A stretch of 14,269 nucleotides of DNA from RGIG7450 sp045633565. Its GTDB lineage: Bacteria > Bacillota > Clostridia > RUG12999. This document shows positions 1 to 8,850 of the stretch, in pieces. The first letter of the stretch is position 1. Every line of letters begins with the position of its first letter. The stretch spans positions 1 through 14,269 of the forward strand of contig JAZQYO010000010.1 of NCBI GenBank assembly GCA_045633565.1, written 5' to 3'. The translations under genes and the position numbers were made by a program. The notes beneath the pieces were generated by a model. The model saw nothing but the letters and a program-made list of their open reading frames with translations. It did no database searches and had not been told where the DNA came from.

Positions 1-46
1 ATAGTATTTTTTGGCAATTTTTTGCGTAATATTACTTAAAATTATA

Positions 47-76
47 TTGAAGTTTTTTTTCGATGGAGAATATAAT
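47..76 (+). promoter_or_regulatory. Predicted sigma-A promoter of prs
   Basis: A TTGAAG -35 box (47-52) and a perfect TATAAT -10 box (71-76) are separated by 18 bp. Transcription would start near 83, leaving an untranslated leader of about 70 nt before the prs start codon. The flanking sequence is very AT-rich, so other hexamers are possible, but this pair is the best in the upstream region. No riboswitch or operator is evident in bases 1-154. Confidence 0.6.
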
Positions 77-154
77 ATTCATGCAGTGTGTGAAGGATTT
101 AGTATTATTCAAACTCACTAATAATCACTAAAAATAGTGACAGAAAGGATTAAA

Positions 155-1162
155 ATGGTATTAGAATTAACTGCGGAGCAATTGGAACGTGCTATAAACC
201 CTACTCATGATATTAAACTTTTTGCAGGACGTTCAAACGCAAAATTGGCTCAAGAAATTGCAGACTATTTAGGCACATCAATCGGTCCTATGGTAATTAA
301 GAATTTCGCTGATGGTGAAATTTATGTTCAGGTAAAAGAAAGTGTTCGTGGTGATGATGTTTTCATTATCCAACCGCTTTGCAACCCTGTAAATGAAAAT
401 TTGATGGAATTATTAATCATAATTGATGCTTTCAAACGTGCAAGCGCAAAATCAATTACTGCAGTAATTCCTTATTATGGATATGCAAGACAAGATAGAA
501 AAACTTCTGGCCGTGAAGCTATCACAGCGAAATTGGTTGCAGATTTGTTGACAACAGCAGGTGCAAACAGAGTTCTTGCAATGGACTTACACACAGGTCA
601 AATTCAAGGTTTCTTTAATATATTGGTTGACCACATTTACGCAACACCTATTTTGGTAAACTACATTAAGAGCTTAAATATTGACCCTGATAATATGGTT
701 GCCGTAAGCCCTGACACTGGTGGTGTTCAAAGAACAAGACACTTTGCAAAACAAATTGGTTGTTCTCTTGCAATTATTGACAAACGTCGTGACAAACATA
801 ATGAAGCTATCGCATCTCACGTTATTGGTGATGTAAAAGGTCAAGTTTGTGTAATGTTTGACGATATGATTGATACTGCAGGTACAATTGTTGCAGGTGC
901 TTCTGCACTTGTTGCAAAAGGCGCAAAAGAAGTTTACTGTGCATGTACTCACGCAGTTCTTTCCGGTCCTGCTATTGAAAGGCTTCAGGAATCTCCCCTT
1001 AAAGAGATTGTATTCCTTGATTCCATTCCCCTTCCCAAGAGCAAAATGCTTGATAAATTCAAGGTGCTTTCTGTTGCTCCTATTTTTGCGGAAACAATTA
1101 AGAGAATTTATGAGGATATTTCCATTTCTCCTCTTTATGTTGACCCTGAAAAGAAAAGCTAA
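155..1162 (+). CDS. prs: Ribose-phosphate pyrophosphokinase (PRPP synthetase)
   Basis: This cytoplasmic enzyme makes 5-phosphoribosyl 1-diphosphate from ribose 5-phosphate and ATP, feeding purine, pyrimidine, NAD, histidine and tryptophan synthesis. Visible signatures, numbered from the ATG at 155 (335 aa), are RQDRK (112-116, ATP-binding region), DLHTGQIQGFF (144-154), SPDTGGVQRTR (185-195), the KRR catalytic-loop motif (210-212) and the PRPP-binding loop DDMIDTAGTI (236-245). The frame stays open to a GTG at 137, but AAAGGA at 144-149 lies 5 nt before the ATG, so ATG 155 is preferred. The protein is slightly longer than the usual 315-320 aa because of a short N-terminal extension. It is a housekeeping gene with its own promoter and is convergent with, and functionally unrelated to, the operon that follows. 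Confidence 0.97.
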   Translation: MVLELTAEQLERAINPTHDIKLFAGRSNAKLAQEIADYLGTSIGPMVIKNFADGEIYVQVKESVRGDDVFIIQPLCNPVNENLMELLIIIDAFKRASAKSITAVIPYYGYARQDRKTSGREAITAKLVADLLTTAGANRVLAMDLHTGQIQGFFNILVDHIYATPILVNYIKSLNIDPDNMVAVSPDTGGVQRTRHFAKQIGCSLAIIDKRRDKHNEAIASHVIGDVKGQVCVMFDDMIDTAGTIVAGASALVAKGAKEVYCACTHAVLSGPAIERLQESPLKEIVFLDSIPLPKSKMLDKFKVLSVAPIFAETIKRIYEDISISPLYVDPEKKS

Positions 1163-1174
1163 AAATTACATAAT

Positions 1175-1205
1175 AAAAAAGTCCGCTTACAGCGGACTTT
1201 TTCTT
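1175..1205. terminator. Bidirectional intrinsic terminator between prs and the catabolic operon
   Basis: GTCCGCT (1181-1187) pairs perfectly with AGCGGAC (1191-1197) around a TAC loop. The stem is extended by A-T pairs between the A-run before it and the T-run after it. Because it has A-runs on one side and T-runs on the other, it can terminate prs (+) and the convergent operon (-), whose last stop codon is at 1214-1216. Confidence 0.9.
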
Positions 1206-1213
1206 TTTATTTT

Positions 1214-3475
1214 TTACCAGTGTGTTCTTGTTTTAACAGGTCTTAAGTTGCTTGGCAATCTCTTGTCTTCGGTGATACTTCTCATCATTATTTCCGAGTT
1301 ATATGATAAGAAATCCGCCATTTCATCTCGTCTTACAAGTGCTCCGCCAAGATAGTCAATCGCCTCAAGTCCCATAGCTTCCAGTTCAGCCATAAACTCG
1401 TCTGCTTCTTTTTTAAGAGCACCAAGAACATCTTTTGTTTCTTCTGAAATTTCTTCACCTTTTGTAAAGTATGCATTCACCTTTTTATAGCACTGCATAT
1501 ATCTTACAAGCATATCCATAAAATGTTCACAAACAGCGAAATTGTCCGCCATCCACTTAACATCTTCTTCTACCTCAGGTAAATATTTCTTTTCCTTATA
1601 GATTTTTGCTGAAAGCTCTTTTGCTTTCTTTGTTGAAATGTCAATCTGAATAAATTTCTTGAGAATTTTATTAATGGACAATTCATCCTCTGTCGCATCT
1701 TCAGGAAGCTCAGCATTATCCCATCTCATTGGGTATGAAACTCTTGAGAAGTTGGTGTAAATTTCGCAGCTGCAGGGTGATGTAAGCGGCGGTTCACCAT
1801 CTTCACCGCGTATTGTATAAATTTCTCTGAAATCAGCTGCCGCTTCTTTTCCGTAAAGCTTTTCACAGATAATTTGCAGGAAGCCTTCGTCGCCGTAAAT
1901 TTCTTCAGGACGGATATTGCCCTTCAGATAATCAATATATACAGGAACAAAATCTTCGTGATTATCAGGCATATTGGGAATGTTGTAGTAAGCACTGTTT
2001 GCACTGTTCCACATATATTCCGCATTAAATAGCTGGAGTGCTTCCTGATTTCCATTTCCGTTTGTGATTGATATGGAGGAAGCGCCTGTCATTAAACAAC
2101 AGAACAGTCCGCCCGGAACAAACAGTTTATCACTGTAAAAACCGTCACCACCACAGAAAAGACCGGCACTGAAATCACCGTTTTTCCATCCTTCTCTCAG
2201 CTTATCAAGTATAATTTCACCTGTGTCAACATTAAAGAAATTTTCTCTGAAGCCGACAGAAAAGTTTTTATAATCAGGTATCAGTTCACTTATCTTCTGC
2301 CAGAATTTCAACACATTTTGAACATTTTTATCTCTTTTGCCCATATACAGGTATCCGGGACCTGCAATGCCCATACCTAAATCTCTTGCGGCAACATAAC
2401 TTCCGTCTTCACTTACATATCTGTTCATTCCCTCACGCAGTTTAATTATAAAATCTGCAAATGCTCCTGCGCATCCATCCTCTGCAAACAGGTCGTCGTT
2501 AGGCCATTTTTTGCGGCAGTCTTCACATCTTGCTTTCCACAGAGGCGGCAGAATATCGTCCGCATCCATACTATGAAAACTTATTGAGGAGGGTTCGGTG
2601 TTTTTAATAAATTCTAATATTTCTTTCAGTTTGCACTCCATAAGTGCTTCATTGGAAAGACATGTTCCATATTCTCTGCCGTTAATCTCATCCTCAGGGC
2701 AACCATCAATATATGTACCAATACACGGATATATTTCGCCGTCCGGGTAAGATTTTCTGTTCATATGAATTTCAGTTCTCAAAACACCTTTGCCCTGGCC
2801 AACCAAACCATATCCCATTCCATAGCCGCCATTCGATAAGGTGATTCCCCTTTTTCTCGACTCACGGTTTAATGTCTTCATAAGGTTGTTATAACCCGGG
2901 AAACGTTCCGACTCAAAACCGTAGTTGTTAAAGACAATACCGTTTATTTTGTATCTGAGGCACTGGTCAAGTTTTCTTTTGGTTCGCTCTATAAACGCTT
3001 CCATACCGTCGCCACGGTCATAGGACCATATTCCTGTCTCTGCCCATAAAAGCCACTTAACACCCCTGCCTCTGAAATCAGGGCTGTCTTTTATTTCAAA
3101 GCATTCAGGAAGAGTTTTTTCATAAAAGAGCTGGTCTAAAGTCATAAGACCGTACATTGCGCCACATTCTGCGTAAGCAGCAATTATGATTTCATCGCCG
3201 GTTTTGCTGAGATAATATCCCTGCAATTTTGCATGTTTTTTCTCAAACAGCTCTTTTGTCTTTTCTTTTATATCCTGAGGAAAATTGTCAAATCCAATAT
3301 AAATCAGGATATTGCCGTTATCTGCTTTTTTAATTCCGTCAGATACAAGGCTCAAAGCATGTTCAAGACCTTCGCCTGACTCTCCGATAACTTTTGCCCC
3401 TGTTATTTTAAAGGGTACAAAATTGTCGGAGTAGGAATACTCTTGGGGGGTTGGGATTAGGTTTACTTTTTTCAT
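1214..3475 (-). CDS. Glycoside-hydrolase-like protein, copy C (GH20/GH84-type architecture)
   Basis: This is the last gene of the operon and the third copy of a large glycosidase-like protein (753 aa). The N-terminal ~130 residues resemble the non-catalytic alpha/beta domain that precedes the barrel in GH20 and GH84 N-acetylhexosaminidases: an IPTP start, then GAMYGLMTLDQL, then IKDSPDFRGRG leading into a probable TIM barrel. The candidate active-site segment is FHSMDADD near residue 300, with paired acidic residues as in GH84 (known of that family; its role here is inferred). It is followed by RCEDC and, later, NAEYMWN. There is no signal peptide or membrane segment, so it is probably cytoplasmic. 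The frame is open to a GTG at 3484, but GAGGTG (3482-3487) is a ribosome binding site 6 nt before the ATG at 3475, and the two copies start at the same residue, so ATG 3475 is chosen. Only 21 nt separate it from copy B. The substrate is unknown; a DUF4838-like or other barrel family is an alternative. Confidence 0.7.
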   Translation of the reverse strand: MKKVNLIPTPQEYSYSDNFVPFKITGAKVIGESGEGLEHALSLVSDGIKKADNGNILIYIGFDNFPQDIKEKTKELFEKKHAKLQGYYLSKTGDEIIIAAYAECGAMYGLMTLDQLFYEKTLPECFEIKDSPDFRGRGVKWLLWAETGIWSYDRGDGMEAFIERTKRKLDQCLRYKINGIVFNNYGFESERFPGYNNLMKTLNRESRKRGITLSNGGYGMGYGLVGQGKGVLRTEIHMNRKSYPDGEIYPCIGTYIDGCPEDEINGREYGTCLSNEALMECKLKEILEFIKNTEPSSISFHSMDADDILPPLWKARCEDCRKKWPNDDLFAEDGCAGAFADFIIKLREGMNRYVSEDGSYVAARDLGMGIAGPGYLYMGKRDKNVQNVLKFWQKISELIPDYKNFSVGFRENFFNVDTGEIILDKLREGWKNGDFSAGLFCGGDGFYSDKLFVPGGLFCCLMTGASSISITNGNGNQEALQLFNAEYMWNSANSAYYNIPNMPDNHEDFVPVYIDYLKGNIRPEEIYGDEGFLQIICEKLYGKEAAADFREIYTIRGEDGEPPLTSPCSCEIYTNFSRVSYPMRWDNAELPEDATEDELSINKILKKFIQIDISTKKAKELSAKIYKEKKYLPEVEEDVKWMADNFAVCEHFMDMLVRYMQCYKKVNAYFTKGEEISEETKDVLGALKKEADEFMAELEAMGLEAIDYLGGALVRRDEMADFLSYNSEIMMRSITEDKRLPSNLRPVKTRTHW

Positions 3476-3496
3476 GATGGTCACCTCATTTATTTT

Positions 3497-5755
3497 TTAC
3501 CAGTGTTCCCTGGTTTTAAGTGGTCTTAAGTTACTTGGTAATCTTTTGTCTTCAGTAATACTTCTCATCATTATTTCAGCGTTGTATGAAAGAAAATCTG
3601 CCATTTCATCTCTTCTTACAAGCGCTCCGCCTAAATAGTCAATTGCCTCAAGTCCCATATCATTTATTTCAGCAAGGAATTCATCAGCTTCATTTTTAAG
3701 TGAAACAAGTGTTGTTTCAACTTCTTCAGGTATTTTTTCGCCCTTTGCAAAGTATGCATTTACCTTTTTGTAGCACTGCATATATCTTACAAACATATCC
3801 ATAAAATGCTCACAAACAGTGAAATTATCAACCAGCCATTTTACATCTTCTTCAAGCTCGGGGAAATATTTTTTCTCTCTATAAATTTTAGCGGAAATTT
3901 CTTTTGCTTTTTTGGTCGCATAATCAATCTGAATAAATTTATTTAAGATTGAATTTATTGAATGTCCTTTTTCTGCTTCTTCTGAAAGCTCGTCATTATC
4001 CCATCTCATCGGGAATACAACCCTTGAGAAGTTGGTATAAATTTCACAGCTACAGGGTGAAGTAAGCGGTGGTTCACCGTCCTCGCCATGGATTGTGAAG
4101 AGTTCTTTGAAATCAGCAGCTGCTTCCTTGCCATAAAGTTTTTCGCAGATAATTTTAAGGAAGCCTTCGTCACCGTAGATTTCTTCAGGTCTTGTAATTC
4201 CTTTGAGGAAATTAATGTAGAATGGTTCAAAATCTTTATAATTGTCGGGCATATCAGGAATATTGTAGTATGCGCTGTTTTCAGAGTTCCACATATATTC
4301 CGCATTGAAAATCTGAAGTGCCTCCTGGTTGCCGTTTCCGTTTTCTGTTATCATAGAAGCACAGGACTTCATAAGACGACAGAAAAGACCGCCCGGAACA
4401 AAAAGTTTATCGCTGTAGAATCCGTCACCACCACAGAAATAGATGGATGCGATGTCGCAGTTTTTCCAACCTTTTTTCAGCTTATCCAGTACCATCTCAT
4501 TTGTTTCTGCATTATAATAATTCTCTCTGAAACCAATAAGGAGATTTTCATAATCAGGCAACAGTTCACTCACCTTCTGCCAGAACTTTCTGGCGTTTTC
4601 AGCAAGTTCGTTCCGTTTACCAAAATACAGATATCCGGGACTGACAATATATATAACGCAGTCTCTTGCTACATCATATTTTCCGTCATCACTTTTTACG
4701 TTGCGGATTCCTTCATATAAGTTCTTAATGAAATATGCAAACGCTCCTGCACAGCCATCCTCTGAAAACAGGTCGTCGTTAGGCCATTTTTTGCGGCAAT
4801 CTTCACATCTTGCTTTCCATAAAGGCTCGATAATATCGTCCGCATCCATATTGTGTATATATATTGCACCCGGTTCAACTGTTTTAATAAACTTTTTGAT
4901 TTCTTTAACTTTACGACTTGTTAATTCATCATTTGAAAGACAAGTTCCATATTCTCTTCCAGATATATCTTCAAGAGGGCTACCATCAATAAAAGTACCG
5001 ATGCATTTATATATTTCACCATCAGGATATGACTTTCTGTTCATGTGTACTTCACTTCGCAGGATACCTTTTCCCTGACCTTTAAGTCCATAACTCATAC
5101 CATAACCGGCATGCATTAAATGAATTTTTCTTTTTCTCGCCTCACGGTTTAAAGCTTTCATAAGGTCGTCATAGCCCGGGAAACGCTCTGTATCAAACCC
5201 GAAATTATCAAATACAACACTGTTTATTTTGTATTTCAGACACATATCAAGCTTTCTGATGATGCGCTTTTTATATGCCTCTATTCCGTCACCGCGGTCA
5301 TACGACCACATTCCCGCTTCAGTCCAGATAAGCCATTTGTTTGCTCTGTATTTAAAATCGGGGGTGTCTTTAATTTCAAAACTTTCCGGGATTGTGTTTT
5401 CACAGAAAAGTTGGTCTAACGTCATAAGGGCGTACATTGCACCACATTCTGAACATGCCGCAATTATAATTTCATCGCCTTTTTTCGCCAGGTAGTAACC
5501 CTGCTCTTTTGCAAATCTTTTTTCAAACAGGTCTTTTGTTTCTGCTTTTATCTCATCGGGGAAGTTTTCACATCCGATATAAATCAGGATGTTGCCGCTT
5601 TCGCTTTTTTCAATTCCGCCGGCAGTTATAGCAAGCGCGTGGCAGAGCCCTTCGCCTGCCTGCCCGACAACTTTTGCCCCTTTTATTTCAAAGGGGACAA
5701 AAGTTTCGGCGTAGTTATATTCCGCAGGAGTGGGAATTACATTTATTTTGTTCAT
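3497..5755 (-). CDS. Glycoside-hydrolase-like protein, copy B (GH20/GH84-type architecture)
   Basis: This 752-aa paralogue of the flanking copies aligns with copy A almost without gaps. It has the same layout: IPTPAEY at 6-13, GAMYALMTLDQL near 105-116, IKDTPDF entering the barrel, HNMDADD near 301-307 as the candidate acidic pair, the Cys pair of RCEDC, NAEYMWN near 484-490, and a helical C-terminal third ending in the shared LPSNLRP tail. Unlike A and C, the conserved RG at the domain junction is RA (YRANKWL). Together with other substitutions near the barrel this suggests a different specificity. No export signal is seen. AAGGTGA upstream of the ATG overlaps the stop codon of the isomerase gene, so the two are likely translated in concert. 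The glycosidase assignment comes from domain pattern only; activity and substrate are not established. Confidence 0.7.
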   Translation of the reverse strand: MNKINVIPTPAEYNYAETFVPFEIKGAKVVGQAGEGLCHALAITAGGIEKSESGNILIYIGCENFPDEIKAETKDLFEKRFAKEQGYYLAKKGDEIIIAACSECGAMYALMTLDQLFCENTIPESFEIKDTPDFKYRANKWLIWTEAGMWSYDRGDGIEAYKKRIIRKLDMCLKYKINSVVFDNFGFDTERFPGYDDLMKALNREARKRKIHLMHAGYGMSYGLKGQGKGILRSEVHMNRKSYPDGEIYKCIGTFIDGSPLEDISGREYGTCLSNDELTSRKVKEIKKFIKTVEPGAIYIHNMDADDIIEPLWKARCEDCRKKWPNDDLFSEDGCAGAFAYFIKNLYEGIRNVKSDDGKYDVARDCVIYIVSPGYLYFGKRNELAENARKFWQKVSELLPDYENLLIGFRENYYNAETNEMVLDKLKKGWKNCDIASIYFCGGDGFYSDKLFVPGGLFCRLMKSCASMITENGNGNQEALQIFNAEYMWNSENSAYYNIPDMPDNYKDFEPFYINFLKGITRPEEIYGDEGFLKIICEKLYGKEAAADFKELFTIHGEDGEPPLTSPCSCEIYTNFSRVVFPMRWDNDELSEEAEKGHSINSILNKFIQIDYATKKAKEISAKIYREKKYFPELEEDVKWLVDNFTVCEHFMDMFVRYMQCYKKVNAYFAKGEKIPEEVETTLVSLKNEADEFLAEINDMGLEAIDYLGGALVRRDEMADFLSYNAEIMMRSITEDKRLPSNLRPLKTREHW

Positions 5756-5765
5756 TTAAATCACC

Positions 5766-7238
5766 TTATTCAACATATAAACATTCGATGTCAAGCATTT
5801 TTGCAATAAGTTTTAAAGCTTCGCTCATATCAGTATGACCGATAATGCAGTGATGTGTTACCCCACTTTCAAAAATTGTTTCAAGATATTCTCTGACCGG
5901 AGCTTTTACTGTTGCAACAGCATGAAGCTCGTCATATTTTAATGTTTCATGTTTTGCACTTTCAACGGGTGATACAATCATCTTATATCCGCCGGTTGTT
6001 TCGATGATATGGCTGATTGTTGCCGGACCAGGTTTTAAAATAAGTTCGTAGTTTAAGCCTGCTCCATCAAATCCCCATTCTTCAGGAGTTCTTGTAAGTG
6101 TTACCTTATCGTCAGATTCAGCAAGCTGAGGTACGCCGATACCATGACCCATAAGCAGGCAGCTGTTTTTGTCAACATCAAATTCGCCCCATTCTGCCAT
6201 AAGTGCGTGACAGCCGGAGAGCTTTCTCATAAGCATCATAGTAATAAGACCGCAGATATCGCCTTCAGAGCAAACTGTGATGTCATTTTCTTCCATCATT
6301 AAGGATGCGCCCATTCTTGCTGTTGTTTTTGTCTGTTTCTGGAGGAAATGCTGGTCAAGGAAGCACATTGCATCAAGTCTGAACTTGATTGCAACGTTTC
6401 TCATTGCAATAGCAAGTTTAACCGCATTTTTCATATCGTTTTCGGTTACATTTCTTGTTTTGAATCGTTTCTTTAACGCCTCAACCTTAGCGCTTACTTC
6501 ATCTTCAGTTACAAGCTCCCACTCGTTTAATACATGTTCGCTCTGTATGTAAATGATGTTTACGCCAAATTTGGATTTGAGGAAAGTTTTGGAAAGTTCA
6601 AGGTCGTACATTCCTCTGAAAACGTGACCAATGATACCGATATTGGAATCATTTAATGTTGCGATTGCAGATGAAGCCTGAATAAAGGAGTCAATTTTCT
6701 TAAATGCTCTTTCATCATTAGCGCTTCCTACAACGATTTCATAGTCTCTGTTCATTTTTCTGAGAGTACCTGTGAGCTGAGCAATACCAATGATACCACT
6801 ATTTCTGAGGCTGTGCTCATAGTCGCCGTTTAAGTCAATTTTGGGTTCGAGCTGTGTTGAGAAAAGAAGCAGAGGAACATTTTTAACATGGTTAATTGCG
6901 TGCAGGGAAATAAAGTCTGCAACATATGTTCCGCCGATTACGATAAGCATGTCAACCTGTTCCTGGGCAAGTTTTTTGCCTGCTCTGTCTGCAGAGTCGA
7001 GAGTGTCAACAAACTCAGGGTAAACTATGTTGTCATATTTCGCTTTTAGTTTATCCACAATTTTAAGCATATCGCTCTTAACATTTTTTTCAAGATTTTC
7101 GGGATACATTCTCCAGTATTCAAAGTATCCGCAGGTAATTACACCAATTTTAACATCTTTTTTCTTATTTTCGGGACTAAGAATATCGCCGTAAACTCCG
7201 TTTACCGCTTCTTCAAATGATTTAATCTGTTCTGACAT
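5766..7238 (-). CDS. L-arabinose/L-fucose isomerase-like sugar isomerase
   Basis: This 490-aa protein has the fold pattern of the metal-dependent AraA/FucI superfamily, which interconverts aldoses and ketoses. An N-terminal domain begins with IGVITCGYFEYW (31-42) and contains LIVIGGTYVADF (98-109). The C-terminal catalytic region contains SEGDICG with E325, AEWGEFD with E352, MGHGIG with H365 and THHC with H462/H463. In E. coli AraA the metal ligands are E306, E333, H350 and H450; the E325-E352 spacing of 27 equals E306-E333, and the THHC segment resembles the AHHT segment of AraA, so the metal site looks intact. It is clearly divergent from true AraA, so the sugar may differ. No signal peptide. 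It lies 17 nt after the amidohydrolase and 10 nt before glycosidase-like copy B. Likely role: isomerising the sugar released in the pathway. Confidence 0.8.
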   Translation of the reverse strand: MSEQIKSFEEAVNGVYGDILSPENKKKDVKIGVITCGYFEYWRMYPENLEKNVKSDMLKIVDKLKAKYDNIVYPEFVDTLDSADRAGKKLAQEQVDMLIVIGGTYVADFISLHAINHVKNVPLLLFSTQLEPKIDLNGDYEHSLRNSGIIGIAQLTGTLRKMNRDYEIVVGSANDERAFKKIDSFIQASSAIATLNDSNIGIIGHVFRGMYDLELSKTFLKSKFGVNIIYIQSEHVLNEWELVTEDEVSAKVEALKKRFKTRNVTENDMKNAVKLAIAMRNVAIKFRLDAMCFLDQHFLQKQTKTTARMGASLMMEENDITVCSEGDICGLITMMLMRKLSGCHALMAEWGEFDVDKNSCLLMGHGIGVPQLAESDDKVTLTRTPEEWGFDGAGLNYELILKPGPATISHIIETTGGYKMIVSPVESAKHETLKYDELHAVATVKAPVREYLETIFESGVTHHCIIGHTDMSEALKLIAKMLDIECLYVE

Positions 7239-7255
7239 ATTTTTTGTTTCCTTTC

Positions 7256-8068
7256 TTAAATAAATCTTTCTATAATTTTCTTTGCATTGCCGTAAATAAT
7301 TTTATATTTATCATCATCGCTTATGCGTGAGAACAATACACTGCCAAGACAGTAGTTGGGGTCATACCAGGGCATATCTGTACCAAACAGTACCTTTTCC
7401 GCGCCCACATTTTCAACCATCTTGTCAACAATTCCGCTGTGGCGGTGAATATCGCAAAGGTCGAGATAAACATTTTCGTGAGTTTTAACAACCTCAATTG
7501 CCTGGTCAAGCTCGCCCGGTGCCGAATGTCCCATAATAAGTGTTGCATCAGGATATTTATCCGCCAGCATATTTATATGACGCGGTCCGTTATGAGGGTC
7601 GTTATTCCCCCAGGTGTGAATTAAAATACAGAGCTTGTTTTTGTTTGCAAACTCAAGAGCCTTTTTGAAATTATCACCATCAAGCGGATAGCGGTGATAT
7701 GTGGGAAGGAATTTGAGTCCCACATAACCGGAAACTTTTATAACATTTTCTATGCTTTCAAGGAACATTTCCTCATAGTTGGGATTGAATGTGTAATATC
7801 CCATTACTCTGCCGGGATATTTTATCATTACATCCTCAAGATGTCTGTTACCTGCTCCCGGGTCGTGCAGCGAACGGTGAGGAGCACAGATTATTGTTTC
7901 AATGTTTTCCCTGTCCATAACAGCTATCATATCTTCAGGTGAAGAAAGCGCCATATCCGCACCATAGTTGGGTCCCATGTGGGTATGAGCATCAATTATC
8001 GGGAAACTTAAAAGTTTGCCGTTTTCAACAAATTCCGCTGCAAGACGTGAAGGATTTGTCATTATCAT
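7256..8068 (-). CDS. Amidohydrolase family 2 metal-dependent hydrolase, complete metal site
   Basis: This 270-aa TIM-barrel protein belongs to the Amidohydrolase_2 group (COG2159-like), which includes lactonases and decarboxylases. The full ligand set is visible: IDAHTH gives H28 and H30, GLKF gives K119 at the end of strand 4, LIHTWG gives H151, MGHSAPG gives H181, and FGTDMPW gives D231. It should therefore bind divalent metal and be catalytically competent. The first ATG is chosen because GGAGG lies 7 nt upstream; an internal ATG at residue 3 is possible. The start overlaps the stop of the preceding gene as ATGA, so the two are translationally coupled. The upstream partner is a relative that has lost these residues. 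Beside glycosidase-like proteins and a sugar isomerase, a sugar lactonase or related hydrolase role is a reasonable inference, but the substrate is not determined. Confidence 0.85.
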   Translation of the reverse strand: MIMTNPSRLAAEFVENGKLLSFPIIDAHTHMGPNYGADMALSSPEDMIAVMDRENIETIICAPHRSLHDPGAGNRHLEDVMIKYPGRVMGYYTFNPNYEEMFLESIENVIKVSGYVGLKFLPTYHRYPLDGDNFKKALEFANKNKLCILIHTWGNNDPHNGPRHINMLADKYPDATLIMGHSAPGELDQAIEVVKTHENVYLDLCDIHRHSGIVDKMVENVGAEKVLFGTDMPWYDPNYCLGSVLFSRISDDDKYKIIYGNAKKIIERFI

Positions 8069-8850
8069 AATCTCACCTCCGCCATAAGTCTTTCAATATT
8101 TTTAGAAGCTATTTTTTCTTTTGCGTCCATCGGTATGTCCGCACCCAAAAGTGTTGCTACAGGACCGCCGTAGTTATCGTTGGGGAAATTGCTTCCGAAC
8201 AAAAGTCTTTCTGCACCGAAGTGCTTATAGCAGGTTTCAAATCCGCCAAGCACCTGGTAATCGCTTGTGTCAATATAAACATTTTCATAAGCACGAAGCA
8301 GCGGGAAGAAATATCTGTCCGAACCCCAAAGACCGTAGTTGGTAATTATCACGGTCAGTTTCGGGAATTCTTTAAGTACCGCAAAAATGTGTTCCCAGTC
8401 ATCCATAGGAGTAAGATAAAGCGGAACATTCTTTTCACACATAACGTCCAAGATTTCTCCCATGCTTACTCTGTCAAGCATATATCTGTTCATTTTCGGA
8501 AAAGCCCTGAGTGCTTTTACGTTTTGTTTTTTCATTTCCAGAAAAAGTACAGACGGCTCATATTCAGGCTCTGTTAAAGGAGTTAAAATAGTCCATGTTT
8601 TATGGAGTCTTTTTTCGTTTCCTTCAACTTCTTCGTTAATAAGGTCGTTACCGTATGTAGGGTGATTGCCTATCATCGACATGTGATAAACAAACGCCTC
8701 ATCAATTCCGGCAAAATCCATTTCCGCAAGTAAATCCTTTGCGTGTTCAGCCTGTCTAACTTTTTCATAAACAGGATAGTCTTCGTGGTTAATTATTCTT
8801 CTGTTAACAACGTCCAGGCCTATGCAGGCACTACAATCAATAAATTTAAT
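8065..8850 (-). CDS. Amidohydrolase-fold pseudoenzyme lacking all metal ligands, probable ATT start
   Basis: The first in-frame ATG (8721) would give 218 aa and remove the first strand of the barrel. The frame stays open upstream and encodes KFIDCSACIG, which aligns with the N-terminal strand of amidohydrolases (IDAHTH in the neighbour). AAAAGGGG (8859-8866) lies 8 nt before an ATT at 8848-8850, so I propose ATT initiation and a 261-aa protein. Numbered from there, each catalytic position is replaced: HxH becomes S7-x-C9, the strand-4 Lys becomes R115, the strand-5 His becomes T147, the strand-6 His becomes N171 and the strand-8 Asp becomes N221 (LLFGSNFP). The fold signatures are otherwise kept and the frame is clean, so it is a maintained non-catalytic paralogue rather than a decayed gene. 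It is ATGA-coupled to the active homologue, which suggests a heteromeric partner or regulatory subunit (inference). The stretch is certainly coding; the exact start is less certain. Confidence 0.75.
   Translation of the reverse strand: MKFIDCSACIGLDVVNRRIINHEDYPVYEKVRQAEHAKDLLAEMDFAGIDEAFVYHMSMIGNHPTYGNDLINEEVEGNEKRLHKTWTILTPLTEPEYEPSVLFLEMKKQNVKALRAFPKMNRYMLDRVSMGEILDVMCEKNVPLYLTPMDDWEHIFAVLKEFPKLTVIITNYGLWGSDRYFFPLLRAYENVYIDTSDYQVLGGFETCYKHFGAERLLFGSNFPNDNYGGPVATLLGADIPMDAKEKIASKNIERLMAEVRL

Noticed and set aside
137..154. GTG at 137 as the prs start
   Set aside because: The AAAGGA ribosome binding site lies between it and the ATG at 155.
870..1355. Long + strand open frame overlapping the end of prs and copy C
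   Set aside because: It overlaps the conserved PRPP-loop coding of prs in another frame, crosses the bidirectional terminator, and its sequence is low-complexity and not protein-like.
3476..3484. GTG at 3484 as the start of copy C
   Set aside because: This GTG is part of the GAGGTG ribosome binding site, and the paralogues begin at the equivalent of the ATG at 3475.
4088..4720. 210-codon + strand open frame inside copy B
   Set aside because: It is antisense to a conserved part of the glycosidase-like gene, has no ribosome binding site, and is not preserved at the same place in copies A and C.
8065..8721. Start of the pseudo-amidohydrolase at the ATG at 8721 (218 aa)
   Set aside because: It would drop the first barrel strand, whereas the upstream in-frame sequence matches the family N-terminus and has a good ribosome binding site.
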